Counted from the first letter of the stretch, positions 38,152 through 51,000 are shown. The stretch is 64,000 bases of DNA from Xenopus tropicalis (GCF_000004195.4 NC_030678.2:79210904-79274903); one strand, 5' to 3'. Numbers and translations are program-made. The notes: generated by a model from the sequence alone, not told the origin.

Positions 38152-38535
38152 GGGCTACATTCATCAAATCACGAGTTTGAATCCCGAATGGGAAAAATTC
38201 CCAATTCAATAATTCTGAAGATCGCAAATATCAAGAAAATGCTTACGAAAAAATTGTATTACTCACGATAATATCGTATTGGCGATCCAAAATTTTCGTA
38301 CCGTACGATTGTAAACAGCAGGAAAACCTTCCTGACTTTGATCCTTCTGTGCATGGTTTTGGAAGCCTCCCATAGGAATCAATGGCACTCTGCAGCTCCA
38401 ACCTGGCCCAAGGAAAGTCACAAAGCTTGAATGAATCCGACAATACGATTTTGTTGCACAAATTTCGTCGCAAGGTATGAAATTGTCGCAGAAAACATGC
38501 TCGGATCATTCGTGCATTAATAAATGTTCCCCTAA
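38152..38535. repeat. MITE inside the second Penelope-like element
   Basis: Begins gctacattcatcaaatcacg and ends attaataaatgttccc, between two ccctaag copies (about 7-bp target duplication). Interior blocks atcgtattggcg and aatcacgag resemble other frog MITEs. Confidence 0.6.
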
Positions 38536-38860
38536 GTGCATATGTGACACATAAAGATTTTTTTATAAAGAACTTGGTGCAACTTAAAAACCTCCACCCG
38601 GATGGTTAAGTAAATGTACGCACTCACCAGACTTTAACCATTCTTATGCCAAAAAGAAGATCAGAACATCTTCAACAGAAGATCCAACAGTTAAAGGTTA
38701 ATATACTTCTTCTCTCCAACGATGCAATAAAAAAGGAAAAAGAATATATACAGTGTAACACAATTTATTAAAAGTACAATGCAGGCCACTCACAAGCATG
38801 AATTAGAATGAAGCATATCAGAATCCAGTTCCAACAGCAATATTAATCCAATATGGCTAT

Positions 38861-38905
38861 GGCGCAACACGTTTCACGTGATATTCGTCACGCTTCCTCA
38901 GGAGC
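38861..38905 (-). ncRNA. Hammerhead-ribozyme-like motif, good core
   Basis: Minus strand reads CTGAGGA (matches CUGANGA), stem II gcgtga/tcacgt with loop cgaata, then GAAAC, then gtgttgcgcc. One extra A follows the CUGANGA box, as in related frog sequences I recall. This is the best ribozyme candidate here. Confidence 0.6.
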
Positions 38906-39437
38906 ACAAAAGAAAAGAATAAACCCTAACTCATAAACTGTTTAAATGCATGTTTTTTGCTTCACTATCAACAGGAAGTGAACCTGAACCCTAATGCTCA
39001 TGCGCACTACCGAGCTAATGGTTTGACCTAAACTGGACAAAGGAGATGCGTCCGTAATCTGGGAAATGCCAGGTATCTATATGGGATGACAAATCATATA
39101 TCTCCCTCAAAGAAAATTAAATTACTGGAGTAAATTATCACAATGCTGTACCGGCTGAAAAAATGTACAGTAAAAAATTATATCAAAATATCTTACATTT
39201 CTTGACATGTTCGTCTAAAACTATTGTAGTTCTAAAATATACTATAATTAAAACTATATATTTAAAAACATTTTAAAACAATAACATCATAGAAAACCAC
39301 TAAAAGAAACCAATGTAGGTGAACTATAAAAACATTTTTATGCAAGCTAAAACGCAGCCAAATCAATATCGACATTGAGACCCTGGGGTTGTAAGGTATT
39401 CAACTTAAAGATCCAAAACGTCTCTCACTGTCTCAAC

Positions 39438-39755
39438 TTAGTGAAACGATCCCCCCCCTCTTATACCTGGGGAGATTTGTTCTAGACCTATAAAAACTAA
39501 TCCTGTGGGATTGCATAAATGCGCCTCTTTAAAATGTTGTGAAATCCCATGATTAGTCTTACCTGCTTTAATGTTACGTACATGCTCACCAATTCTAGTG
39601 CCTACCGCTCTAATGGTTCTACCCACATAAAATTTACCACATGGACAAATTAAAAGATACACCACATATATGGACCAGCAATTAATAAAAAGGTTCTTTG
39701 TGCAAATTCCTTCTATTGATAATTTTTGGGAGCTATGAAAACACAAGTACTGCAT
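39438..39755 (-). pseudogene. GIY-YIG endonuclease of second Penelope-like element
   Basis: 105-residue frame with IYVVYLLICPCGKFYVGRTI (GIY-YIG motif with Cys pair), GTRIGEHVRNI and HGISQHFKEAH. It runs into a C run (GIRGGGSFH), probably a frame break. Different family from the element at 34150. Confidence 0.75.
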
Positions 39756-40319
39756 CTCTTTTTACCACATTTATATGTACTTTGTACCCCTAAGGCATTA
39801 ATTGGTGAATTCTTTTTATTACAAATATTTGATGGTGCTAAAAAATTCCTCAAAGTTTTGGATTTACTAAAATTTATTTCGGATTTCAATCTTGTGTAAC
39901 CCCCAAGAATGGCATCAGCTGATAGGACCCTTCAATGTTTATGTATAATGTTCCTTATGTTATAAGCTGCTGTATTATACCTGGTATAAAAATTAAATCT
40001 ATAAGGAAAAGGTCCAAAACATTCTTTCTATATAAGTAACTGCTCTCTATCAACATCACTTGCCTGATTCCTGGCATCACTAACCCATTCTCTTTTATTG
40101 CCTTTCTCTCAAACCAGTACAATCCCTTACTTTCCTATACAGTTTGGTCTCTATTTTGTCACCCTCACTAAAAAAAGAAAGTATAGTTGCCTATTAATTT
40201 TACTTTTTATGGTTCTCCCTAGAGCTGACATGACTGTGCCCTGCCTGCTGTTAACCCACCCAGGCCATACATACCAGTCATAACTAGAAAGAGAAGTTTG
40301 AGAACAAACTTCATGTTGG

Positions 40320-40910
40320 TTTGAAAAACGTGAAGTCACTGAATGAAATTCCTGTGAGAAAGGCAGCAGGTTGAAATCTGGTGAAATCCGCCCACTTTTG
40401 GGCATCCAACAATCATCATATTTTCATTCAGGCTGACCCCATGACTGTGTGATTCAAGTTTGTGGAGTGTAGCCTCAAAGCTGTAAGATTGGCAGCAGTT
40501 TAAATTTCCCCATTAAAGTCAGTGGGTGAAATTTGATTGGCTGTTGTTGGCCCCTCCAACTGTGGGTCATCCAACAAATATCGCTGTATCATTTGGGGTG
40601 ATCCCATGATTATGTTATTCAAGTTTGGGGGGGGGGTGTAGCTTCAAAACTGTAAGTGTGGCAGCAGTTTGAAAATCTTCCCTGTCAAAGTCAATGGAAA
40701 ATTGGGGGGATGGGATCGCTTAGAAAAGCACAAGCAACCTGCTCTGCTATAGGGCGAAGTAGTGTGGGGAGTTTGGGTGCTGTACCCCTAAAACTGTAGG
40801 AGGAGTAGTGTTTAGAAAATGGGGGGGCGCTAAGAAGAAGAAGAAGAAAAAGTGGAAGAATAAGCTAAAGTCAAAGAACAGTATGTTGGGTTTTTCAACC
40901 CAAGATAATA
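40320..40910. repeat. Unclassified repeat with two about 165-bp related units
   Basis: Two diverged direct units. Each has a 'gaccccatgactgtgtgatt'-like start, then tcaagtttg, tgtagc.tcaaa.ctgtaag, ggcagcagttt and aaagtcaatgg. Followed by an AAG-rich run. Confidence 0.6.
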
Positions 40911-41317
40911 AAGTATGTCTCTGCTGTAAGAATAAAGCCCAGTGCTTAGTTGTTTTACTAGTGTGAAGTCCAGCTGAGCTATTACAACCTTATTGGTTTT
41001 ATCCTTTATCTTAATTTAAACTTTAGATTTAAGGAATGTTTGCAGTTTCTTTAATAAATAAAATAAAAAGCCACAATGACATGGGCTTAGTTATAGATTT
41101 AGGCCCAAACTTGAACAGTATCCTCATTTATATTGGCAGTGACAGGCTTGAAAACCAAATTGGACAGTGTGTCAGCTTCCTAGCCATTAGTTCTTTGTTA
41201 TGTTCCCAAAAGAAGACACCATCTTCATATAGCTTTAAAATTGCTTTGTTGAGCCTTGGTAGTAATGAAATGCCTTGTATGTTGTATTTCTTTTACTCAA
41301 CATGAAAAATACACGAG

Positions 41318-41540
41318 CAGCGCCAGATTTCTATTACGGGTGCCCAGAGGCCGCCCCCATTCTGTGCCCCTCTCCACGCACGCATGCACAAAATTTTAAA
41401 CTCCCATATGGAGCAGTGGGGAGAGGTCCCCATTGCTACGTATGGAAGCAAAATGTCAAAATTTTGCCGCGGCGGGGTGGCATGCCGCCCTAGGCCTGGG
41501 CCTTTGTGGCCTCACCACAAATCTGGGCCTGTACATGAGG
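41318..41540. repeat. GC-rich MITE (GCGCCAGATTT ... AAATCTGGGCC)
   Basis: Inverted ends agcgccagattt and aaatctgggcct. The GC-rich middle (gcggcggggtggcatgccgc) stands out from AT-rich surroundings. Confidence 0.6.
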
Positions 41541-42204
41541 AGTCAAAGGATTTATGTACTTACTTCACAGCCCTGCTAAGTGCAAAGAAGATCATCTTCA
41601 CCATTGCCACAGCAACCACAACAGACTTAACCTGTCAAAAAAATCAACTCCTATTCTCCTGTACCTTGTTGTGCTTTTTATTAATGTGGAATTTTTCCAC
41701 CACTGACCATAGGGTTGCTACCTGGCTAGTAAAGATTATGTTTGCACCCAATGTTATTAATAAGGACAAAAAGAGAAAAATATACAAAGGCCAGTATCAG
41801 AAAGGTGGTACCTTAACTATCATAATGTTTCTAGTCCATTCACATATAGGCTGAATATAAAGGGGTTCTGGCTAGCCTTTTGGCATGCGAGTGTGGCTCT
41901 TCTTTTTCGCTTCTCTTCTCTGGTGATGGCACACAGGGCTCTTAAGGACCATCAAAGCACCTGAACATACCTTTTCATTGAGTTGAATGGAAATACTGTG
42001 GGAACAACTTCTTTAAACATCGGAAATGTTTTGTGTCATCACCCTAATACAGTTATTTGCCTGCCAATGTCACTTCAGAGGGAGTTCACTGTAACTTTGC
42101 ATGTACATATTTATTTATATACTGCTACTTATGAATGCATTTCTGTACTGCAGAACAATAAATGAAAAGAACAAATGGGTTGATTTAATAATAAATACAT
42201 TAAA

Positions 42205-42358
42205 GACTAATGGGGTTATGTAATAAAAGACACTAAGTTTGCCCAGGAGCAGTAACCCATAGCAACCTATTAGCAGGAAGCATTGACTGGTCACCTGTTT
42301 AAAAGAAAACATTTTATTGGTTGCTTCTGGGCAAACTTAGTACCTTTTATTAAATTTG
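42205..42358. repeat. Short MITE (AAGTTTGCCCAGGAGCAG)
   Basis: ctaagtttgcccaggagcag and its inverse tgggcaaacttag, with cagtaacccatagcaacc between. Related copy at 55083-55245. Confidence 0.65.
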
Positions 42359-42631
42359 AGGGTAAGAGCTAAGTGTCAAAGAATCAAATAAAATGCACAG
42401 TTATTTGGGTGACATCAGCCAACTTCTGCACTCAATAGCTTCAAGCAGCACATTTCCTACAGAATGCCAAAAGGGATGATGGAATAACTAATCACTGTAA
42501 ATGAGACCAAAGCATGCCAAAGAATTAGAGAGAGTTTTATTTAACCTTTCATTGCCCTTTAAGAATAGGCTTCGCAGAGGCCTGTTGTAACTGAGAGGTG
42601 AAATTTCTATAAGTTAGAGAAGTGTGAGTAG

Positions 42632-42923
42632 CAGAGCTGTCAACCTGGAGACAAGTAAACCGGGGGGGGGGGACAAAAATGTTTTCCTCGTATGTGGAAG
42701 TGATGTCATGCACATATGTGCACTTCTGGAAGTGACATCACGGCATGCACAAATTCTTTGGATGCTGTCACTGACTGCTTACTGCACATGCGTGTGAAAA
42801 ATTTGACGCAAACTTTAGGGGATAGCCAAAAGATTATGAGAATACTACTGGGTGACAGGAGACCAAGGGAGAGAAGGCAAAATCAGGTAACTCCATAAAA
42901 AATTGGGGGGATTGACAGCTCTG
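42632..42923. mobile_element. Probable hAT MITE (CAGAGCTGTCAA ends)
   Basis: Ends CAGAGCTGTCAA and TTGACAGCTCTG are exact inverses, of hAT form. A clean 8-bp duplication is not visible; gagtag occurs on both sides. Confidence 0.6.
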
Positions 42924-43238
42924 GAGTAGGAACAATACCTACCAATTTTCATGGGACAGTCCCAATTTAACAGCTCAGCCCTCAGTCTGAACAGTCCCTA
43001 ATTTCCCTTTGATCTTCTGCTGTGAATGCCAAAAAAGATACAAAGTTTCTCAAACTTAACTAGATAAGTAGGCTTTTGGCAGAGAGCCCAGAATACTCAA
43101 CATTCAACACCTCCCTTAGATAAACAGGTCTCTTGGGGGAACTGAGACTTGCAGCTTAAAAAGCAATTACACCTTCATTAGCAAAACTGTAATAACACAT
43201 AAAACAAAAACTCACAACCCCCAGAAATGTGTTCAAAC

Positions 43239-43566
43239 TTTAAAGGAGACGGAAAGGAGAAAACTGCACCAGCCTGGGGTACCTGCAGCGAGTTTTCCCT
43301 CTTCCTTCTGTCGGCAAAATCCCTGGGCCGGTACATGCGCAGTAGAGTGCAAAGCGGACTTTTTTGTTTAAGTTCAGCTTTTCACTCTACTGTGCATGTG
43401 CAAGCGTGCAAAGAAGGAAGAGGAGACCACGCTCGTAGCTACCCCGGGCTGGTGTGGTTTTCTCCTAACAGGGGCACCAGCCTGGGGTAAAAGGTAAGCG
43501 ATTAAAGTCACTTGGGGGTGCCTAACACTTTGGGACCCCCAAGTGACTTAGCCTTTCCTTCTTTAA
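43239..43566. mobile_element. T2-like MITE (TTAAAGGAGACGGAAAGG ends)
   Basis: Begins ttaaaggagacggaaagg, ends cctttccttctttaa. It contains the inverted blocks gcgcagtagagtg and cactctactgtgc, and cttgggggtg with its inverse. Confidence 0.8.
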
Positions 43567-44145
43567 AGGAGACATTTTATATAAAGTTCATATTCAGTTA
43601 TAATATTCATCCTCCCTCAAAATGTTAAATGATGCCGAAATAAAGATGTTTTGAAAGCATTTTACCTCCTAAAACTGGAAGCTGGAACAGTGGAAGCTGG
43701 CATAAGGTCTGGGTAGAGCAGTTTTCAAGCAGTTATGGACATATTTGAACCCAAAGGTATTAAAATAAAAGCACTTCCTTCTATTTTACGTTATTTGACA
43801 TGGTTTAGTGCATTGTAAAAATTTATGGTATATATCCCCTTTAAATAACCTGCCAAATCTTGAAAAATGAGTGTGGTATTTAGGGGGTGTAGTTGCAATA
43901 AAACAGGCATGGTCAAAAAAAAAATTTGCAGCACTAGGTGCCCCATTTCTTTTTCTCTTTCTTTGCATTTTTTAAATGTTGAAAGGTATTATTACAAAGA
44001 AGGCATATGGTCAAAAAGGTTGCGCCCGTGCGTATTGACGTCACAAGCAAGCACGCACGCAACCTAATAAAAGGGCCTGGCACCGCCGAACAAGGAGCCG
44101 CATATATAGAGGAGCCGCTGCAGAAGAAGAAGCAGCAGCATGTAT

Positions 44146-44358
44146 GGAGGCTCTGTGCATTAGGGGGATACTGTGTATTGGGGGGATACTGTGCATGGGG
44201 GGTACTGTGTATAGGGGCTACTATGTATGGGGGGGGCTACTTTGTATAGGGGGCTCCTGTGTATGGGGGGCTACTGTGTATGGGGGGGCACCTGTGGATA
44301 GGGGGCACCTGTGTATGGGGGGCTCCTGTGTATGGGGGGCTACAGTGTATGGGGGGGA
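44146..44358. repeat. G-rich minisatellite (GGGGGCTACTGTGTAT)
   Basis: About 13 units of 15 to 18 bp, each with a G run of 4 to 8 followed by a variant of ctactgtgtat. Strong purine skew; G runs are dense enough for G-quadruplex formation on the + strand. Confidence 0.9.
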
Positions 44359-44859
44359 CAAAGCTGATACATAGTTATAACTCACTTATAACTGACTGCC
44401 TTCTCTCTATATTTGTATTTATATGTAGGAGTTGCTATATTGGTTTCCTTAGGTAGTACAGTATGAGGGTATAGCACATTTGCGTCTGATCCCGCCATTT
44501 CATCTATATAAAAGGAGTATTTTTTTTTTTAATGGGGTGTGGTAATTGGGGCGTGGCCACAAAAGTGGGCGTGACCAAAATTGTCCCTCTTTTCATTTTT
44601 CAAATTTTGGGAGGTATGGGACTTGGATGCCAAAGAATTATAGTAGGCAGAAGTTGGACTAGAAAGTAGGAGCCAGTTAGTGTTAGTTGTGATGGAACTC
44701 TAAAGTGACTAATTGAGGGAATAAGGTAAAATAATCAGATACTGTGAGTTTAAAATAGTCGATCCCTTCATGCAATTAGGCTGTATGCTCTCAAAGTACA
44801 ATTTATTGCTATTTGAAAGACCACACAAAATCAATTATCTTGCTCTGTGAGCCATTATG

Positions 44860-44985
44860 AATCACGTGACGACAACATGTGTTACGCGCACGTAGCGCTA
44901 GTCAGTACGTAACAGTCTGGGATCTACCGTTCCACCTAGCGTCAGGTTACGTGTTGCCTTACGTTCGTCTGTGCTTGGCGGCAAG
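44860..44985 (+). promoter_or_regulatory. dnajc8 promoter and leader, CpG-rich, no TATA box
   Basis: The only strongly CpG-rich non-repeat stretch here. It has several ACGT-type motifs (gtgacgac, tacgtaac, ttacgt) and no TATA box. The start codon sits inside AAGATGGCGGC (44983-44993), a YY1-type element often found just downstream of the start site of vertebrate housekeeping genes. The exact transcription start is not determined. Confidence 0.6.
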
Positions 44986-45054
44986 ATGGCGGCTCCCGGG
45001 TCTGGCGGTCCGTCCGGTTCAGTGGATGATCTGTTTTCGACGTTTTACACCGAG
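44986..45054 (+). CDS. dnajc8: dnajc8 coding exon 1 (residues 1-23)
   Basis: Start codon in the context caagATGG, then [20 protein letters not shown]. Donor gag|gtaaag. The first residues are variable among vertebrates; [11 protein letters not shown] aligns with human EEAFMTFYSEV. Confidence 0.94.
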
Positions 45055-48000
45055 GTAAAGTGTTTGTAGTGGAAGAGCTTAACACCAAGCTAATTTTGGT
45101 AAAATTATAGCCGGAATTACAAAAATAAAATCTAGGCAAGAAGAAATGTACTTGCTTGAACGGAGAAATGGAGCTTAGGTCATAAATGCGGCGGTAATAT
45201 ACATTTGAAGAACGGGAACGCTGTAGTTTGTGGCTTCCATCGGTTGCAAAACTATCAACATGTATGGTGCAAAGTGACTAGGCTTGCTACAAGGGAAGCT
45301 ATTATTATGAGAAAGTGTTAAAAGCATGCGCAATTTGTTTATTTAACTACGATTCCCAGCATCCCCACTGATTCAATTGGTAATGCAGAAATATGCTGCC
45401 TAGCAAAACTGCTTTAGCAGCCTCATACTTGCTGGGGTTGTAAAATGCTGTCTGTTAAACCAGCCATAAAGTAAAAGTGGCCCCCACATGGTCTTTGGCT
45501 TCAGTGGCTAATGTGCATATGTGGGGCAAAAGAGTCCACCTGAGCTTCAAGTATGTTGCACAACATAAATATTGTATCTCTTATAATTATACTAGTGGAC
45601 TTTAGTAGCACTCTTTATCTGACTGTATTTGTATTATTTTATTGACCCAACTTTGTTTTATTAAATGTATTGTGCTGCATTCATAAGCAGTGCGTTTATA
45701 AATCGAAATATTCATACATTTGTTCAAGCTGGCACATTATCTGCTAAAACCAATGATAGTGCAGAATTGCCCTTACTTTATGGCCCATGCCTGTCGGAGA
45801 ATAAATGTTTGAATAGTCCTCAACCTAGGTTCAGTCACAAGCAGGTTCAAGCTGCAATATGTGATTTAAAAATGTGTTTATTAAAGAGGCCATGCATAAA
45901 AAAAGTGATAGCCCTTTTATAGTTTGATGCATTCAAATCACATCCTTTGTATTTATTTCTCGTTTGTGTGGCTTTTGTGCATTATTCATTTCAAACAAAG
46001 CACTTACATTTTTTTTAGCCAATAACATAATTATTTCTCATTTTTTCACAGGTTAAGCAAATTGAAAAACGTGATTCTGTATTAACCCCAAAGCAGCAGA
46101 TAGAAAGACTGATTAGACCTGGGTCATCCTACTTTAACTTAAACCCTTTTGAGGTAAATCTTTATTTAAGGACTGCAGCTAGTAAATTATAGGTACCGTA
46201 TATACTCGAGTATAAGCCGATCCGAATATAAGCCGAGGTACCTAATTTTACCTAAGAAAACTGGAAAAACGTATTGACTCGAGTATAAGCCGACTCCCCC
46301 AGTTACATGGGAGAAGGTACACTATGAATAGAGGTCCACAGAAAAACTCACAAGTGGGAGCATACTGTGGCTTCTCTTAATGGTACAATGATGCGTCGCT
46401 TACGATGTCGCGCGCACGCATATGATATATACAGGCTGTTATAACTCTACAACATAGCGGGACAGCCCAATACAAAAGAGAATGAACTACTACTCCCACA
46501 TCCCCACACTAACAGCAGTCCAAGGGTGCTGGGAGTCACTAGCATTTATGCATAAAGCCTACCCCCCCCCCCACTTCAGTTTGTGTATTGCGCCCCCCCT
46601 GCCTGTGCGCTACACACTGCCTGCTCTGTCTGCACAGGCAACAGGGCGCTCTCCCACACATGTCCTTCCTGCAAGGGGCCCCTGTATGAGCGGCTCACAG
46701 GCCAGTCGCCCCTGCCGGCTCCCTCCCCCACTAAGTATAGCAGGGGGGACAAGCCCCGTACATAACTGTACCCAGCAGGGAAGCAATAAGCCTGGGCAGC
46801 CCCACACAGGCAGCCAGTTCGTTACTTGCCCATATCTTCCCAACGATGCCCCACACAGCCAGGCAGCGGGCGAATATGCGCTATGAATTGTATTTAACAT
46901 GTTCATATTATATATAATTTTTTTTTAAAATGGTAATGATGTTGCTAAAGTTATTTGAAGTCATTTGTCCTGAATGCACTGATAATTAATATTTGTTTCT
47001 GGTGTTGTATTTCTACAGGTCATGTTAGCACATAAGCTTGCACAAGCTCATACAATCCCTTTTTCAAAAAAGTTGGGATACTAAAATGTAAAAAATAGAG
47101 AATGGGATGATTTGCAAATCATTTAAACCCAATATATTATTGCAAATAGTACAAAGACCACATATCAAATGCTGAGACTGAGAAATTAAATTGTTTTCTG
47201 AATAATATATACTTGTTTCTCCAGTCTCAGAGAATCATATAGTTACATAGGGTTGAAAAAAGACCATAGTCCATCAAGTTCAACCCATCCAAGTAAACCC
47301 AGCACACACAACCTATACTTACCAATCTATACACTCACATACATAAACTATATATATACAACCACTAATACTAACTGTAGATATTAGTATCACAATAGCC
47401 TTGGATATTCTGCTTGTTCAAAAACTTATCCAGGCCCCTCTTAAAGGCATTAACAGAATCTGCCATTACCACATCTCTAGGAAGGGCATTCCACAGCCTC
47501 ACTGCCCTCACTGTGAAAAACCACCTACGCTGCTTCAAATGGAAGCTCCATTCCTGTAATCTAAAGGGGTGGCCTCTGATGCGTTGATCGCTTTTATGGG
47601 AAAAAAGAACATCCTCTATCTGCCTATAATCCCCTCTAATGTACTTGTACAGAGTAATCCTGTCCCCTTGCAAGCGCCTCTTTCCAGAGAAAACAACCCC
47701 AACCTCGACAGTCTAACCTCATAGCTTAAATTTTCCATCCCCTTTACCAGTTTAGTTGAATGTCTCTGCACTCTCTCCAGCTCATTAATATCCTTCTTAA
47801 GGACTGGAGCCCAAAACTGCACTGCATATTCAAGGTGAGGCCTTACCAGGGACCTATAAAGAGGCAAAATTATGTTCTCATCCCTTCAGTCAATGCCCTT
47901 TTTTATGCAAGACAGCACTTTATTTGCTTTAGTAGCCACAGAATGACACTGCCTGGAATTAGACAACTTGTTATCTACAAAAACCCCTACATCCTTCTCA

Positions 48001-51000
48001 ATTAAGGATACCCCCAACAAACTACCATTCAGGAGATAGTTCGCGGTTAAATTATTTCTACCAAAGTGCATAACTTTGCACTTGTCAATATTGAACCTCA
48101 TTTTCCAGTTTGCTGGAAGAGAAATGTATTTATGCACAGGGTTATTTATTGAAGCAGCGTAGGTGGTTTTTCACGGTGAGGGCAGTGAGGTTATGGAATG
48201 CCCTTCCTAGTGATGTGGTAATGGCAGATTCTGTTAATGCCTTTAAGAGGGGCCTGGATGAGTTCTTGATCAATCAGAATATCCAAGGCTATTGTGATAC
48301 TAATATCTACAGTTAGTACTAGTGGTTGTATATATAGTGTATGTATGTGAGTGTATAGATTGGTAGGTGTGGGTTAAGTGTGCTGGGTTTACTTGGATGG
48401 GTTGAACTTGATGGACACTGGTCTTTTTTCAACCCTATGTAACTATGTTATGCCCCTGCGTTTATAACTCTAGGGCTTTCCTTCTACCAGAATTCCTTAG
48501 GGTTACAGTATAATGCAACCCCAGCCTTACAAGCAGGGCCACAATCGGAGGGGGGAGGGTGCAGTTGTCCTGCTCTCCCGGTGGGTTTTTAGGGTCTTGA
48601 TGTAAGTGAGCTGCAGAGTTTGTAAGGGAGGGCAGGAGCTCTGGTGTCTGAGACTTGCTTATCATTCTTACACGCACTACACAATATGGCTGCCTGCCCC
48701 AAGACCACCAGTCCAATGTGGCTGGCCCACTGTTTGCAGGGGCAGGGGGGCCCTAAAAACTATGTTGTACGGGGCCCAGTGATTTCTGATGGCAGCCCTG
48801 CTTACCAGTTCCATTGTTAAGTGATGATTTCCACAGCTTTTCATATTTGGTGGTGCACAGAATTTCTTGAAAGTAGAGGTAACCATGCATGGCAGATCCA
48901 ATTGTTTGGTGAGCCCTCACAGAACTATTAGTGGCAAACTGCATCTTCTAGAGCCTGATGCAGTGCCTGTCCTATGGGATTTTCAGCCCAGCATGATCAA
49001 TATCTGGCTAAGCTCCCAACTTGCATTAACCTTTTAGTGCTTTGGTCCCATCAACCTATATTTCTCCCTGTATGAATGGGTACTGTAGTTCATAGTTGAC
49101 ATAAGTTTTCATCTCTGCATTGCGATGAAATTAATAATTAGAATACATTGTAATCTTGTAGGTCCTTCAGATTGATCCAGAAGTAACAGATGAGGAAGTC
49201 AAGAAGAGATTTCGACAGGTAAGCTTAATCTTTTAAGGTATTGCCTTGTTAGCTTAAAAGGGTTATGACACAATTCCCATATACAGTGATTACAAAATTT
49301 ATTTTAATGTTCTTTATAATGTTTTAATTTATTGAAAAAAGACAATGAATAAACAGTATCCCCCTTATGTCTGCTACTCTCTAGGAAAGAACTGGGGCAT
49401 ATATATTATAGTGTGCCATCGGTGATGTTGCCCATAGCAGCCAATCGGAAATGAGATTTGAACGGTTAGAAAACAAAAGCAAAGATCTGATTGCTTGCTA
49501 TTGGCTTACACGCTACAATAAAAATGCTCTTAATGTCACCGTGTTGGTTAAGTACATATCGCAACTCTTTAACTGGCAGTTGCCTTGACCAAAAACCCAT
49601 GAAATTCTATATTTGCAAGTCTGCACATGTAAAAAAATCACAGACTCTTAAGTACCAAGTAGAGAATTAGACTTTGGTACAACTGGAGGGACCAAGTCTC
49701 CATTTAACAGCCCGTATATGCCACCTTAATGGAGAAGGAAAAGTACAATCACTGGGGAAGGGGGTGACACGTGTATGCGATAGGGTGAATTGTTCCTTTA
49801 AGGGTTGTTCACCTTTGAATTAATTTTAAGTATGATGCAGATGGTGATATTCTGAGACAATTTGCAATTGGTTGTTGTTTTTTATTTTATGTGGTTTTTG
49901 AATTATTTAGCTTTTTGTTCAGCAGCTCTCCAGTTTGGAATTTCTGCAGCTCTCTGGTTGTCAGGGGTCCACATTTCAAAGAAGGATGCCTTCTGGGATT
50001 GAGGGTTAGTTTCTAACATGGGTGGGATGCTTGAAGTTTATAGTATAGTATAGCATTTATTCTAGTTTATGCTGGGTCCACCATAGGAAGAGCCTGGGTT
50101 GGAAGCCTGGTGTAAAAAGGGGATTTTAAAATAGTGGTGCTGCAGATATATGTGGGAGAAAAAAGGATGTACTTTTTGGCAACGGAGTCCCATGTTGTAA
50201 GTGGTAGCTGCCCAGACCAAGGTGCTGAATTTTTTTGCATCCAGACTCATGGTTCAGATGTAAAGGTGCTTTCTAAATGGGACCCAAAGAGGGGCCTGAG
50301 ATATTACAATGAAGCAAAGGGATGGCAAGCAGTTGAGCTGCTTTATAGAAAGTGTAGAGATATGGAAACACCAACTCTCCCGAATCTCTACGTCTATATA
50401 ATACTGTGCGGCTGATCCTAGGGCAAATGAGATTAGTTTGGCTTCAAAATGCTTCAGGTCAGCACAATTGACTGGAATTGGAAGTGTCCTACAATAATAT
50501 AGCAGTTTGGGGAGCAAGGTCATCTTGCCCAAATCTTTCCTATTCATGAGATTTGATATTTGCTCCAGTCTTCCAAGAGTTTAGTGAGTGTTATAAAGAG
50601 ATTAGGTTAATTAGTGTGATATAATTGCTTCAGGTAACTTATGTTAACACCTAGAATAGAAATAGATGTAAGTTGCCAATGGAATTCCATCAGATATCAG
50701 ATTGAAATCTCCACAAAATATAAGACTAGCTTGAGAAAATCCTACTATTACCCCTAGCAAGTGAGTAAGAAATTCTGTCCAGTACTAGGTAGGTATCTAG
50801 GAAAAGGAGGACTTGTCTGGTTTGTAATGTCTTAAGGTGGCCATACACAGGCCGATTGTAGCTGCCGATATCGGTCCCTTAGACCGATTCGGCAACTTAT
50901 CGGCCCGTGTAGGGGCCCCAAGGGCCGAACAATCGAATTAACCCGCATTTGCCCGATATCGCCCACCCGTAGGTGGGGATCGGCAGAAGGTCCGCTTGCT

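Larger units (their letters stand above)
38006..40200 (-). mobile_element. Second Penelope-like element, decayed (ends approximate)
   Basis: On the minus strand: the linker region (IRNIIHKHWRVLSADAILGG, KTLRNFLAPSN) near 39.85-39.99 kb, then a GIY-YIG endonuclease (39438-39755), then a 3' region with a hammerhead-like motif (38861-38905). A MITE (about 38152-38535) interrupts its 3' part. Stops and shifts abound. Confidence 0.72.
30801..44859. other. Intergenic region between pum1 and dnajc8
   Basis: No host gene seen. It is filled mainly by T2 (31110, 43239), DIRS (31493), two Penelope-like elements (34150, 38006) and small MITEs. 41000-41310, 41560-42200 and 43580-44140 are AT-rich with nothing I can identify. 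Confidence 0.65.
46154..49161. other. dnajc8 intron 2
   Basis: 3.0 kb. It holds a TATACTCGAGTATAAGCC repeat (46191), a Tc1 end (47036), two opposed LINE ends (47232, 48118) and a MITE (48533). Confidence 0.6.

Noticed and set aside
46482..46906. 134- and 98-residue frames on both strands in a GC-rich stretch
   Set aside because: They lie in or next to an interspersed repeat inside dnajc8 intron 2, with no recognisable domain or splice support.
47010..47030. Possible acceptor ttctacag before gtcatgttagca in dnajc8 intron 2
   Set aside because: A good acceptor sequence, but no conserved coding sequence or matching donor follows and the joined exons 2-3 match human without it.
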